Assembly (NCBI GenBank): GCA_035606915.1
Contig: DATNDU010000160.1
Coordinates: forward strand, 1 to 32,945
Direction of reading: 5' to 3'
Length of the DNA stretch: 32,945 nt
Origin: Roseiarcus sp035606915
Lineage (GTDB): Bacteria > Pseudomonadota > Alphaproteobacteria > Rhizobiales > Beijerinckiaceae
Position 1 is the stretch's first letter. The number at the start of each line of letters is the position of its first letter. A model generated the notes under the pieces. It was not told where the DNA came from. It did no database searches and saw only the letters and a program-made list of their open reading frames with translations. Both the position numbers and the translations under genes were made by a program. Below, in pieces: positions 23,351 to 32,945 of this stretch.

Positions 23351-23884
23351 ATGGCGAAGAACAGCAACTCCGGTCAGAAATTCATTACCCGAAATCGTAA
23401 GCCCAGAGTCCACATCACCTACGAAGACCCCTACGATTCCGAGGAGAAGATCGAACTTCCGTTTGTCATGGGGGTGATGGCCGACCTTTCCGGCAACGCC
23501 TCGCCGGTCGAGAAGCCGGAGATCGAGAACCGTAAGTTTCTCGACACCGATATGGATAATTTCGACGCGCGCATGGCGGCCATCGAGCCGGCGCTGGCCT
23601 TCAAGGTCGCCAATAAACTCGGCGGCGACGCGGCCACCCGGCTCTCAGTCAACCTTAATTTCAAGAAGATGGAGGATTTCGAGCCGGTGGCGATCGTTCG
23701 CCAGGTGCCGCCGCTGGCCAAGCTGCTGGAGGCGCGCGAGCAGCTCAGCAACCTCATGCGTTACATGGACGGCAAGGCGGCCGCCGAGGACACGCTGAAG
23801 AAGCTGCTCGCCGATCCGCAACTGATGAACACCCTCAAGCAGCGACTCGACGAGCGTCCCGCCACCGAAGAAACGCCGGAATAA
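23351..23884 (+). CDS. tssB: T6SS contractile sheath small subunit TssB (VipA/ImpB)
   Basis: This 177-residue cytoplasmic sheath subunit has the family hallmarks. The N-terminus is RVHITYEDPYDSEEKIELPFVMGVMADLSG (I give it in parts: RVHITYE, KIELPFVMGVMADLSG). The RKFLDTDMDNFDARMAAIEP segment corresponds to F-x-x-I-D-x-D-N-F-D. The LSVNLNFKKMEDFEP beta hairpin interleaves with TssC, and a C-terminal helical tail (LLEAREQLSNLMRYMDG) completes it. The length is normal. A strong CAGGAGGA ribosome site lies seven bases upstream. It forms the contractile tube with TssC, encoded 12 bases downstream, and is disassembled by the ClpV encoded further on. Confidence 0.96.
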   Translation: MAKNSNSGQKFITRNRKPRVHITYEDPYDSEEKIELPFVMGVMADLSGNASPVEKPEIENRKFLDTDMDNFDARMAAIEPALAFKVANKLGGDAATRLSVNLNFKKMEDFEPVAIVRQVPPLAKLLEAREQLSNLMRYMDGKAAAEDTLKKLLADPQLMNTLKQRLDERPATEETPE

Positions 23885-23896
23885 GGAACTTCCCCC

Positions 23897-25393
23897 ATGG
23901 CCACTCCCCAGCAGGAAGCCGCGGCCGCGCAGGCGTCCCAGGCGCTCGCCGAAGCCGATGACATCTCCTCCATTCTCAAGCAAAGTTTCAAGCCGCGCAG
24001 CGAGCAGGCGGCGACCGAAGTCGAAAACGCCGTGCAGACGCTCGTCACCCAGGCGCTCGCCGATTCCAGCCTCGTCAAAGAGGACGTAATCAGCACCATC
24101 GAAGAGATGATCGCGCGCATCGACGAGAAGCTTACAGTGCAGATGAACGAGGTGCTGCACGCCAAGGAGTTCCAGCAGCTCGAAAGCGCCTGGCGCGGGT
24201 TGCATTATCTCGTCTTCAACTCCGAGACCGACGCCTCGCTCAAGATCAAGGTGATGAACGTCGGCAAGACTGAGCTATACCGGCATTTTAAGCTGTTCCC
24301 CGGCGCGCGCTGGGACCAGAGCCCGGTGTTCAAGGCGATCTACGAGCAGGAATTCGGCACCCTCGGCGGCGAGCCTTATGGCGCGCTGATCGCCGATTAT
24401 CACTTCAGCCATTCGCCGGCCGACATTTCGGTGATGCGCGATCTCTCCAAGATCGCCTCGGCCTCGCTGGCCCCGCTCATCACCGGCGCCGACCCCAACC
24501 TGCTCGGCATGGACTCGTGGCGCGAACTGATGAACCCGCGCGACATCGGCAAGCTGATGGACACGCCCGACTACGCTGCCTGGAAGGGCCTACGCGACGC
24601 CGTCGATTCGCGCTATCTGGCGCTGTGCATGCCGCGGGTGCTGGCGCGCCTGCCCTATGGCGCGAAGTCCGAGCCTGTGCATGAGTTCGCCTTCGAGGAG
24701 GACACCGACGGGCACGACGGCTCGAAATACGGCTGGATGAACGCCGCCTATGCGATGGCGACCAACATCAACCGCGCCTTCAAGGAATATGGCTGGACGG
24801 TGCGCATCCGCGGCGTGCAGTCGGGCGGCGAGGTCATCAACCTGCCGACCTACACCTTCCCGACCGACGACGGCGGCGTCGACCTCAAATGCCCGACCGA
24901 GATCGCCATCACCGATCGGCGCGAGGCCGAGCTTTCCAAGGCCGGCTTTATCTCGATCTGCCACCGCAAGAACACCGACAAGGCGGCCTTCATCGGCGCG
25001 CAATCGGTCTACAAGCCGCGCGCCTACATCGACAAAGAAGCGACGGCGTCGGACAACCTGTCGGCGCGCATTCCCTACATGTTCGCGGTGTCGCGTTTCG
25101 CCCATTATCTGAAGGTGATGGTGCGCGACAAGATCGGCTCGACGAAAGAAAAAGAGCAGCTTGAGAAGTGGCTCAACGAGTGGATCACGCTCTATGTCGA
25201 CGGCGACCCCAAGAACTCCAGCGAGGAAACCAAGGCGCGTCTGCCGCTGGCGGGGGCCAAGGTGACGGTGACGGAGAACGAGGAGAACCCCGGCTATTAT
25301 TCCGCGGCCGTGCATCTGCGCCCGCATTTCCAGCTTGAGGGCATGGACATCGGCATGAGCCTGGTCTCCAACATCCGGCTGGAGAAAAAGTAA
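23897..25393 (+). CDS. tssC: T6SS contractile sheath large subunit TssC (VipB/ImpC/EvpB)
   Basis: This 498-residue sheath subunit has typical blocks: EFQQLESAWRGLHYLVFNSET near residues 92-112, KIKVMNVGKTELYRHFK, the EFGTLGGEPYGALIADYHF block around 152, and the C-terminal segment GYYSAAVHLRPHFQLEGMD followed by SLVSNI. The length is standard for the family. It interlocks with TssB to form the contractile sheath around the Hcp tube. An AAGGAA ribosome site precedes the ATG at 23897. Only one tssC is present here, unlike some Agrobacterium loci that carry two variants. Confidence 0.97.
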   Translation: MATPQQEAAAAQASQALAEADDISSILKQSFKPRSEQAATEVENAVQTLVTQALADSSLVKEDVISTIEEMIARIDEKLTVQMNEVLHAKEFQQLESAWRGLHYLVFNSETDASLKIKVMNVGKTELYRHFKLFPGARWDQSPVFKAIYEQEFGTLGGEPYGALIADYHFSHSPADISVMRDLSKIASASLAPLITGADPNLLGMDSWRELMNPRDIGKLMDTPDYAAWKGLRDAVDSRYLALCMPRVLARLPYGAKSEPVHEFAFEEDTDGHDGSKYGWMNAAYAMATNINRAFKEYGWTVRIRGVQSGGEVINLPTYTFPTDDGGVDLKCPTEIAITDRREAELSKAGFISICHRKNTDKAAFIGAQSVYKPRAYIDKEATASDNLSARIPYMFAVSRFAHYLKVMVRDKIGSTKEKEQLEKWLNEWITLYVDGDPKNSSEETKARLPLAGAKVTVTENEENPGYYSAAVHLRPHFQLEGMDIGMSLVSNIRLEKK

Positions 25394-25412
25394 TTAGCAT
25401 TGCGAAAACAAG

Positions 25413-25467
25413 CGGTCCACGAGGCTTTCGCGGACCGTAAACATCCATCGACGGGCGAGGTCGCCCG
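25413..25467 (+). promoter_or_regulatory. Hairpins between tssC and hcp
   Basis: The 125-base tssC-hcp gap, the longest inside the operon, holds two stems. CGGTCC/GGACCG spans 25413-25437 (6 bp). CGGGCGA-GG-TCGCCCG at 25452-25467 is a perfect 7-bp stem. They could attenuate read-through or protect a separate abundant hcp transcript; no clear promoter pair is seen. Confidence 0.35.
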
Positions 25468-25518
25468 GACAGGGCGCACCCGAGAGCTCTGACAGCAAAA
25501 TCCCCACGGAGATTTGAA

Positions 25519-26004
25519 ATGGCCCAGGAAGACTATTTCCTCAAAATCGACGGCGTGAAGGGCGAGTCCCAGGACGACAAGCATAAAGACGAGATCCACG
25601 TCAGCTCCTTCAGCTTCGGCGTCACCAACGCCGGCACCGGCGGCTCCAACCTTGGTTCGGGCGGCGGCCGCTCCAACGTGCAGGACATGCACTTCACCAA
25701 AGTCGTCGATGCTTCGTCGCCCAATCTGTTCATCGCCTGCGCCACCGGCAAGCACTTTCCCAACGCCAACGTGACGGTGCGCCGCGCCGGCGAGAAGCCG
25801 CAGGAATACCTGACCTACAAGCTGACCGAGGTCTATGTTTCCTCGATCACCACCAGCGGTCACGAGGGCGGCGGCCTCGCGCAGGAGAGCGTGTCGCTCA
25901 ACTTTTCCAAGGTCGAGGTGAAGTATACGCCGCAAAACGCCGACGGTTCGCCGGGGGCGGTCAACACCAAGACCTACGACGTCAAGGCCAACAAGTCGTC
26001 GTGA
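25519..26004 (+). CDS. hcp: T6SS inner tube protein Hcp (TssD)
   Basis: This 161-residue protein makes the hexameric inner tube, which is propelled out with VgrG. Family features are the start AQEDYFLKIDGVKGES, the HVSSFSFGVTN strand, the long loop then DMHFTKVVDASSPNLFIAC, and the later YLTYKLTEVYVSSITTSG and SLNFSKVEVKYTPQ strands. The size is normal, with no C-terminal effector extension. ACGGAGA lies about seven bases upstream of the ATG. It follows tssC at a wider spacing than the other genes, consistent with independent control of this high-demand component. Confidence 0.96.
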   Translation: MAQEDYFLKIDGVKGESQDDKHKDEIHVSSFSFGVTNAGTGGSNLGSGGGRSNVQDMHFTKVVDASSPNLFIACATGKHFPNANVTVRRAGEKPQEYLTYKLTEVYVSSITTSGHEGGGLAQESVSLNFSKVEVKYTPQNADGSPGAVNTKTYDVKANKSS

Positions 26005-26079
26005 GGCAGGCACGAGCCCAGCGCGGCGGCAACGCCGCACTGTTTGTATTTCCTTAAGGCTTGGTTGCAGGCGGAGGCG

Positions 26080-26625
26080 ATGGCTGTCAAAACCAAAGAA
26101 CGCCTGGCGCCGCCGCTGATGTTCGCCTTTCGCACGGCGCACGAGAAGCGCGACGCGAAAAAGGCGCTGGACCTGCGAGACGCGGCGGGCGAGCGCATCA
26201 TCGCGCCGCGCCGCGCCCCGAGCCGCGCCCCGATCTCCGAATCGGGCCTGCGGCGCGAGGTCAATTCCGATCTCGTCGACCTGCTCAACACGACCAATCT
26301 CGACGCCGCGATCGGTCTGGAGGATGCGCCGGAAGTGGCGCGCTCCGTGCTCAATTTCGGCTTTCCCGATCTCACCACGCGCACTATCGACGAGCACCGC
26401 CTGGTCGAGCTGTCGCGCGAGATCGAGCGCGCGCTGACCACCTTCGAGCCGCGGCTTTCGGCCGACACTCTGAAGGTCGGCCGCGAGCCATTCATCGATG
26501 TCGAGGCGCTGCGCATAAAATTCTTCATTAAGGCCGATCTGCGCGCCGAGCCGATGGATGTGCCGGTCGAGTTCGTCGCCGAGGTGGAACTGGATTCCGG
26601 CAAGATCAAAGTCGATCGGCTCTAG
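26080..26625 (+). CDS. tssE: T6SS baseplate wedge protein TssE (gp25-like)
   Basis: This 181-residue protein of the GPW/gp25 family joins the baseplate to the sheath. The conserved core reads RREVNSDLVDLLNTTNL, ARSVLNFGFPDLTT and then REIERALTTFEPRL. The Phe-Gly-Phe-Pro-Asp-Leu block equals the family's Y/F-G-hydrophobic-P-D-L motif. The C-terminal VEFVAEVELDSGKIKVDRL strand pair is also present. I chose the ATG at 26080 (GGAGG only two bases away, closer than ideal); upstream in-frame TTG codons at 26044 and 26065 are alternatives. The N-terminal 60 residues are longer and more basic than in many TssE. The stop is four bases from tssF. Confidence 0.9.
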   Translation: MAVKTKERLAPPLMFAFRTAHEKRDAKKALDLRDAAGERIIAPRRAPSRAPISESGLRREVNSDLVDLLNTTNLDAAIGLEDAPEVARSVLNFGFPDLTTRTIDEHRLVELSREIERALTTFEPRLSADTLKVGREPFIDVEALRIKFFIKADLRAEPMDVPVEFVAEVELDSGKIKVDRL

Positions 26626-26629
26626 GGCG

Positions 26630-28582
26630 ATGAACCGCGAGTTCCTAGATTTCTACAATCGCGAGCTTGGCGTCCTGCGCGAGCAGGCGGCGGAGTTCGC
26701 GGCGGAATATCCGGGCGTCGCCGAGCGGCTGGGCGGCCTCGTCGCCGATCGCATGGACCCGATGATCGCCGGCTTGCTGGAAGGCTCGGCGTTCCTGGCG
26801 GCGCGCGTGCAACTCAAGCTGAAGCATGAGTTCGCCGATTTCACCACCAATCTCATCGACCAACTGACGCCGCAATATCTGGCCCCGACGCCGTCCTTTC
26901 TGTTGACGGAACTGTCGCCGAAATTCGGCGACCCGGCGCTGCGCGAGGGCCGAACGATCCCGCGCGGGGCCTATTTCGAGGCGACCTATCGCGAGCTTGA
27001 GCGCAATGTCGCCTGCCGCTTCCGCCTCGCAGCGTCCGCAACTTTGTGGCCGTTCGATCTCACCAGGGCCGAATATCTGACCAGCCCGGCGCCGTTGCAG
27101 GCTTTATTGCCGGCGAGCGGCGTCGAGGCGGCGGCGGGTTTGCGGCTGCAATTCACGGTCCGGGCCGCCGCGCGGCGTGAGGACGAGCCCAGCGACGAAG
27201 AAGCGACGAAAAAGCCGGAGCTGTGGGCGAGCCGCTGCAAGGTGCGCAGCCTGCGCTTGCATTTGCTCGGGCCGGAAGCGGACGCCATCGCGCTCTATGA
27301 GCAGATGTTCGCGCGGCTGCGCGGCGTCTATTTCCGCCGCCTCGATTCGTTCGGCGATCCGGTGGCGATCCGCGGCGGCCCGGAAATGCTGACCCAGATC
27401 GGCTTTGCCGAGACCGAGGCGCTGATCCCCAACGATCTCCGGCTGTTTCGCGGCTTCGATATCTTACGCGAATATCTCGCCTTCCCGCGCAAATTCCTCG
27501 GCTTCGATCTCGGCGGGCTCGACAAGATCATGCCGAGGCTCGACGCCAAAACTTTCGACGTCATCTTCGCTTTCGACGAGGTCAATCCGCGCCTCGCGGC
27601 CTCCGTGCGGCCGGAGGCGTTTTCGCTCTATGCGGCGCCGGCGGTCAATCTGTTCGAGAAGACGCTCGACCGCATCCCGGTCGCCGACAACGCCCACGAA
27701 CATCTCGTCGTCGCCGACCGCAGTCATCCCCTCGATTATGAGGTCAACCGCCTCCTCAACGTGTTCGCTCATATTCCCGGCGTGCCGGAGAAGACGCCGG
27801 TCGCGCCGCTCTATTCCGCCGCAGCGGGCCTCAGCCGCAGCGGCCTCAGCTACACCGTGCGTCGCCTGCCGCGCCGCCGCACGGCGCACGAGGCGCGCTT
27901 CGGCCGCAAATCCGACTATACCGGCACGGAGATGTTTCTGTCGCTCGGCCAACGCGCCGACGACGCGCAGCGGGTGACGGAACTCAGTCTGCGCGCGCTA
28001 TGCACCAACCGCCATCTCGCCGACCGGCTGCCGGTCGGCCAGGGCGGCGCCGACTTCCGCCTGCTCGACGATGTAACGCTGGAGATGCGGTGCCTTTTCG
28101 GCCCGACGCGGCCGCGCGAGCCGCCGATGACGGCGATGGCCGGCAGGATCGAAGCCGCCTCGACCGGCGAGATCGCCTGGCGGCTCATCAACATGCTGAG
28201 CCTCAACCATCTGGGCCTGGTCGATCGCGGACCGGAGCAAGGCGCGGTGGCGCTGCGCGAGACATTGCTGCTGTTCGCCGATCTCTCGGACGGCGCGACG
28301 GAGCGGCGCATCCGCGGCGTGAGAAGCCTGCAAGCCAAGCCGATCGTGCGCCGCATCCGCACCCCGCAAGGCGCGGCGGCGGCGCGCGGGTTGGAGCTTA
28401 CGGTGCTGATCGACGACAAGGCGTTCGAGGGCTCCGGCGCGTTTCTCATCGGCGCGGCGCTCGACCGCTTCTTCGCCGAATATGTCGCGATCAACCATTT
28501 CACGCAGACGGTGGTGCGCACCAGCGAGCGCGGCGAGATCATGCGCTGGCCGCCGCGGCTCGGCCTGCGAGGCGCGCTGTGA
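26630..28582 (+). CDS. tssF: T6SS baseplate protein TssF (ImpG/VasA)
   Basis: This 650-residue protein shows the typical N-terminus FLDFYNRELGVLREQAAEFA, AEYPGVAERLG, then RVQLKLKHEFADFTTNLIDQL and LTPQYLAPTPSF, as in all TssF/ImpG proteins. The middle has FDILREYLAFPRKFLGFDL. The end carries ALDRFFAEYVAINHFTQTVV, and the closing EIMRWPPRLGLRGAL matches the conserved tail. It forms the TssF2-TssG wedge. The start ATG at 26630 lies four bases after the tssE stop; the stop overlaps the tssG GTG by four bases. The length is slightly above the common 580-630. Confidence 0.95.
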   Translation: MNREFLDFYNRELGVLREQAAEFAAEYPGVAERLGGLVADRMDPMIAGLLEGSAFLAARVQLKLKHEFADFTTNLIDQLTPQYLAPTPSFLLTELSPKFGDPALREGRTIPRGAYFEATYRELERNVACRFRLAASATLWPFDLTRAEYLTSPAPLQALLPASGVEAAAGLRLQFTVRAAARREDEPSDEEATKKPELWASRCKVRSLRLHLLGPEADAIALYEQMFARLRGVYFRRLDSFGDPVAIRGGPEMLTQIGFAETEALIPNDLRLFRGFDILREYLAFPRKFLGFDLGGLDKIMPRLDAKTFDVIFAFDEVNPRLAASVRPEAFSLYAAPAVNLFEKTLDRIPVADNAHEHLVVADRSHPLDYEVNRLLNVFAHIPGVPEKTPVAPLYSAAAGLSRSGLSYTVRRLPRRRTAHEARFGRKSDYTGTEMFLSLGQRADDAQRVTELSLRALCTNRHLADRLPVGQGGADFRLLDDVTLEMRCLFGPTRPREPPMTAMAGRIEAASTGEIAWRLINMLSLNHLGLVDRGPEQGAVALRETLLLFADLSDGATERRIRGVRSLQAKPIVRRIRTPQGAAAARGLELTVLIDDKAFEGSGAFLIGAALDRFFAEYVAINHFTQTVVRTSERGEIMRWPPRLGLRGAL

Positions 28583-29595
28583 GCTTTTTCGATCAACTCG
28601 CCGCCGAGCCCTGGCGTTTCGATTGGCTCGCCGTCATGCGGCGGCTCGAACGCGAGCACGCCGACAAGCCGCGCATCGGCGACAGCGCCGCGCGCGCGCA
28701 GGATTTCGTCTCGCTGTCGCAGAACCCGTATCTCGAATTCCCGGATTCGACGATCGAGGCGGCGGCGCGCGACGACAATGGCCGTATGCGCGTCGTCTCG
28801 CGCTTCCTCGGCATGTTCGGGCCGCAGGGCGCGCTGCCGCTGACCACGACCGACGAGGCCTACGTCTGGCTGCGCGAGCGCGACGACGCGTTCCCGCGTT
28901 TCGTCGACATCTTTCAGAGCCGCTTCCTGGCGCTGTTCTTCCGCGCCTGGGCGGACGCGCGGCCGATCGCGCAGCACGACCGGCCGGCCGAGGATCGCTT
29001 CCGAGATTACGTCGGCTCCGTCATCGGCCTCGGCGCCGCCTGGTTCAAGGATCGCGACAGCGTCCACGATTTCGTCAAGCTCGAATACGCCGGGCTGCTC
29101 GCGCCGCGCGTCAAAAGCGTGTCGCGGCTGCGCTTCTTTCTCACCGGGCTCGTAGGCTCGCGCGTCGAGATCGAGGAGTTCGTCGGCGTCTGGTTGACGC
29201 TCGACGAGAGCGAACGCACGCGGCTCGGCGCGGCGCGCTCGGGGCTGGGGACGGATTGCATGTTGGGGGCTTCGACGTTCAGCGTCAGCGACAAGTTCCG
29301 CATCCGCGTCTACGCCCGCGATTTCGCCCAGTACGAGCAGTTCCTGCCGGGCGCGCCGTTGGCTGACCAGATCGCTGACGCGGTGTTCGCCTATGTCGGC
29401 GACGAATACGATTGGGATTTGGAACTCGCCATTCCGGCCGGCGAGATCAAGGCCGCCCGCATCGGACTGGGCGCGCGGCTCGGCTGGACGGGTTGGATGG
29501 CGCCCAACTGGTCGAATACCGACCAGACCTGGCGCGCCGACGCAAGGTTTCATTTGATTAGCCGCCGCGGCGCCAGGGCCACGGCGAACGCCTGA
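28579..29595 (+). CDS. tssG: T6SS baseplate protein TssG (ImpH/VasB)
   Basis: This 338-residue partner of TssF starts at a GTG (28579) within the GTGA overlap with tssF. The frame extends far upstream, but that part is only a shadow of tssF. The diagnostic N-terminal segments are EPWRFDWLAVMRRLEREHAD, PYLEFPDSTIEAA and FLGMFGPQGALPLTTTDEAY (the conserved F-x-G-L/M-x-G-x-x-G-x-L-P block). The mid part has DRFRDYVGSVIGLG and AYVGDEYDWDLEL. The tight coupling of tssE, tssF and tssG matches the fixed wedge stoichiometry. Confidence 0.94.
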   Translation: MSFFDQLAAEPWRFDWLAVMRRLEREHADKPRIGDSAARAQDFVSLSQNPYLEFPDSTIEAAARDDNGRMRVVSRFLGMFGPQGALPLTTTDEAYVWLRERDDAFPRFVDIFQSRFLALFFRAWADARPIAQHDRPAEDRFRDYVGSVIGLGAAWFKDRDSVHDFVKLEYAGLLAPRVKSVSRLRFFLTGLVGSRVEIEEFVGVWLTLDESERTRLGAARSGLGTDCMLGASTFSVSDKFRIRVYARDFAQYEQFLPGAPLADQIADAVFAYVGDEYDWDLELAIPAGEIKAARIGLGARLGWTGWMAPNWSNTDQTWRADARFHLISRRGARATANA

Positions 29596-29609
29596 ATCAG
29601 GAGGCAGAC

Positions 29610-32252
<2,643 letters not shown>

Positions 32253-32256
32253 GCGC

Positions 32257-32664
32257 ATGGCGCGACGGCTCATCCCGGCGGCGCTGGCCGCCGTCGTCTG
32301 GGCGCTGCCGGCTCAGGCGAGCCTGCGCGTCTGCAACAACACGCACATGCTCGTCAATTTCGCCATCGGCTACAATGCCGGGGAGCGTTTCGCCACCGAG
32401 GGCTGGTGGACGATGACGCCAGGCTCCTGCTCGACGCCGTGGCGCGGCGCCTTGCCTGGCCGCTACGTCTATCTCTACGCCACCGACATCGACGACGTCG
32501 ACGTACTGGCAGGCAAGGTGTCGATGTGCGTCAACCGCACGAAGTTCAAGATCTATGGCGTCAACGATTGCTGGCGGCGCGGCCTGCTGGCGGTCAACTT
32601 CGTCGAGATCGACGCCGGCGGCTCCGCCGATTGGACGACATTCCTCAACGACGCGCGCAAGTGA
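32257..32664 (+). CDS. DUF1036 family secreted protein
   Basis: This 135-residue protein has a signal peptide (RLIPAALAAVVWALPAQA) and a single DUF1036 domain: RVCNNTHMLVNFAIGYNAG, EGWWTMTPGSC and RYVYLYATD, then SMCVN and the DCWRRG end. The four cysteines (in RVCNN, GSCS, SMCVN and DCWR) are well placed for two disulfides in the periplasm. DUF1036 has no firmly assigned function that I know of; it is common in alphaproteobacteria. Its position four bases after tssH in the same direction puts it in the T6SS operon, so an envelope role linked to secretion is possible. An effector or immunity role cannot be excluded. Confidence 0.85.
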   Translation: MARRLIPAALAAVVWALPAQASLRVCNNTHMLVNFAIGYNAGERFATEGWWTMTPGSCSTPWRGALPGRYVYLYATDIDDVDVLAGKVSMCVNRTKFKIYGVNDCWRRGLLAVNFVEIDAGGSADWTTFLNDARK

Positions 32665-32668
32665 CGCT

Positions 32669-32945
32669 TCAATTGCCGTTCTTCATCGATTCCAGTTCGT
32701 CGGCGGCGAACACCTCGCCAAGCAAGCTGAGGAAATCGCGCGTCGCCAGCGAACGCGCGCGATCGAGCAGATAGGGCGCGGGGTTCGACGGCTCGACGCT
32801 GCGCAGATGCGCAGCGACTTGTTCGATCAACGCGAAAGCGTGCGCCCGCGATTCCGCCGGCGCCGCCGCGCCGGGCGAGAAATCCGGCGCCGGGGCGTCC
32901 TGGAGGGCGCTGACCGGGATGGAGAAGGCGTCGCTGGGGCCGACG
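32669..32945 (-). CDS. tssA: TssA (ImpA-like), C-terminal fragment, cut by right edge
   Basis: On the minus strand a frame runs from the right edge to a TGA at 32669-32671, four bases after the DUF1036 stop. It encodes 91 residues. The segment HLRSVEPSNPAPYLLDRARS followed by LATRDFLSLLGEV matches the conserved C-terminal EPSSP-x-P-x-LL-x-RA-x-x-L-x-x-x-DFL-x-x-L block of TssA/ImpA proteins, which cap the growing sheath end. No start is in the window. Identification rests on this one block, which is distinctive. It indicates that the T6SS locus continues to the right, on the opposite strand. Confidence 0.75.
   Translation of the reverse strand, partial: VGPSDAFSIPVSALQDAPAPDFSPGAAAPAESRAHAFALIEQVAAHLRSVEPSNPAPYLLDRARSLATRDFLSLLGEVFAADELESMKNGN

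Overview
The window reads as a high-GC (roughly two-thirds G+C) chromosome segment from an alphaproteobacterium, most likely Hyphomicrobiales. This rests on GC content, codon use, GtsABC-type sugar transport, a DUF1036 protein and imp-type T6SS genes. No rRNA or tRNA is present, so the lineage cannot be fixed further. Coding density is very high and no gene-free gap exceeds about 280 bases.

Left third (1-10.9 kb): metabolism, all on the + strand. A CoA-transferase cut by the left edge overlaps an enoyl-CoA hydratase/isomerase. After a plausible promoter comes a carbohydrate ABC transporter of the glucose/mannose (GtsABC-MalK-like) class: binding protein, terminator-like hairpin, two permeases and an ATPase. 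Two GMC flavoprotein oxidoreductases and a DadA-like FAD amine/amino-acid dehydrogenase follow in the same direction. Together they suggest uptake and oxidation of a sugar, polyol or glycoside.

Middle (10.9-16.2 kb): cell-envelope genes. These are a membrane-anchored M23 metallopeptidase (minus strand), an unrecognised secreted protein, a secreted caspase-like protein with Sel1 repeats and a peptidoglycan-binding-like tail, and a small OmpA-domain protein whose 3' end overlaps the caspase gene.

Right half (16.2-32.9 kb): a type VI secretion locus. A large transmembrane Ser/Thr kinase has a long extracytoplasmic part with two Ig-like repeats, a 9-residue Pro-rich repeat and a C-terminal sensor-like domain. 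It converges on a four-gene minus-strand operon of proteins I could not name. One of these has an N-terminal domain that looks like the Lon (S16) proteolytic domain, with the Ser-Lys dyad at near-canonical spacing, followed by a membrane segment and a periplasmic domain. Divergent from this operon is the structural operon tssB-tssC-hcp-tssE-tssF-tssG-tssH(clpV), then a DUF1036 secreted protein. The C-terminus of TssA lies on the opposite strand at the right edge. TssJ/K/L/M, VgrG, PAAR, Fha and a PppA phosphatase are not in the window and probably lie further right.

The most interesting candidate is the module around the T6SS: a kinase, a Lon-like protein and a small secreted protein appear to share one extracytoplasmic C-terminal domain type (DUF4384-like by my reading). 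This suggests an envelope-sensing system that controls assembly or firing by phosphorylation and proteolysis. The domain readings come from motif inspection only and have not been confirmed by any search.
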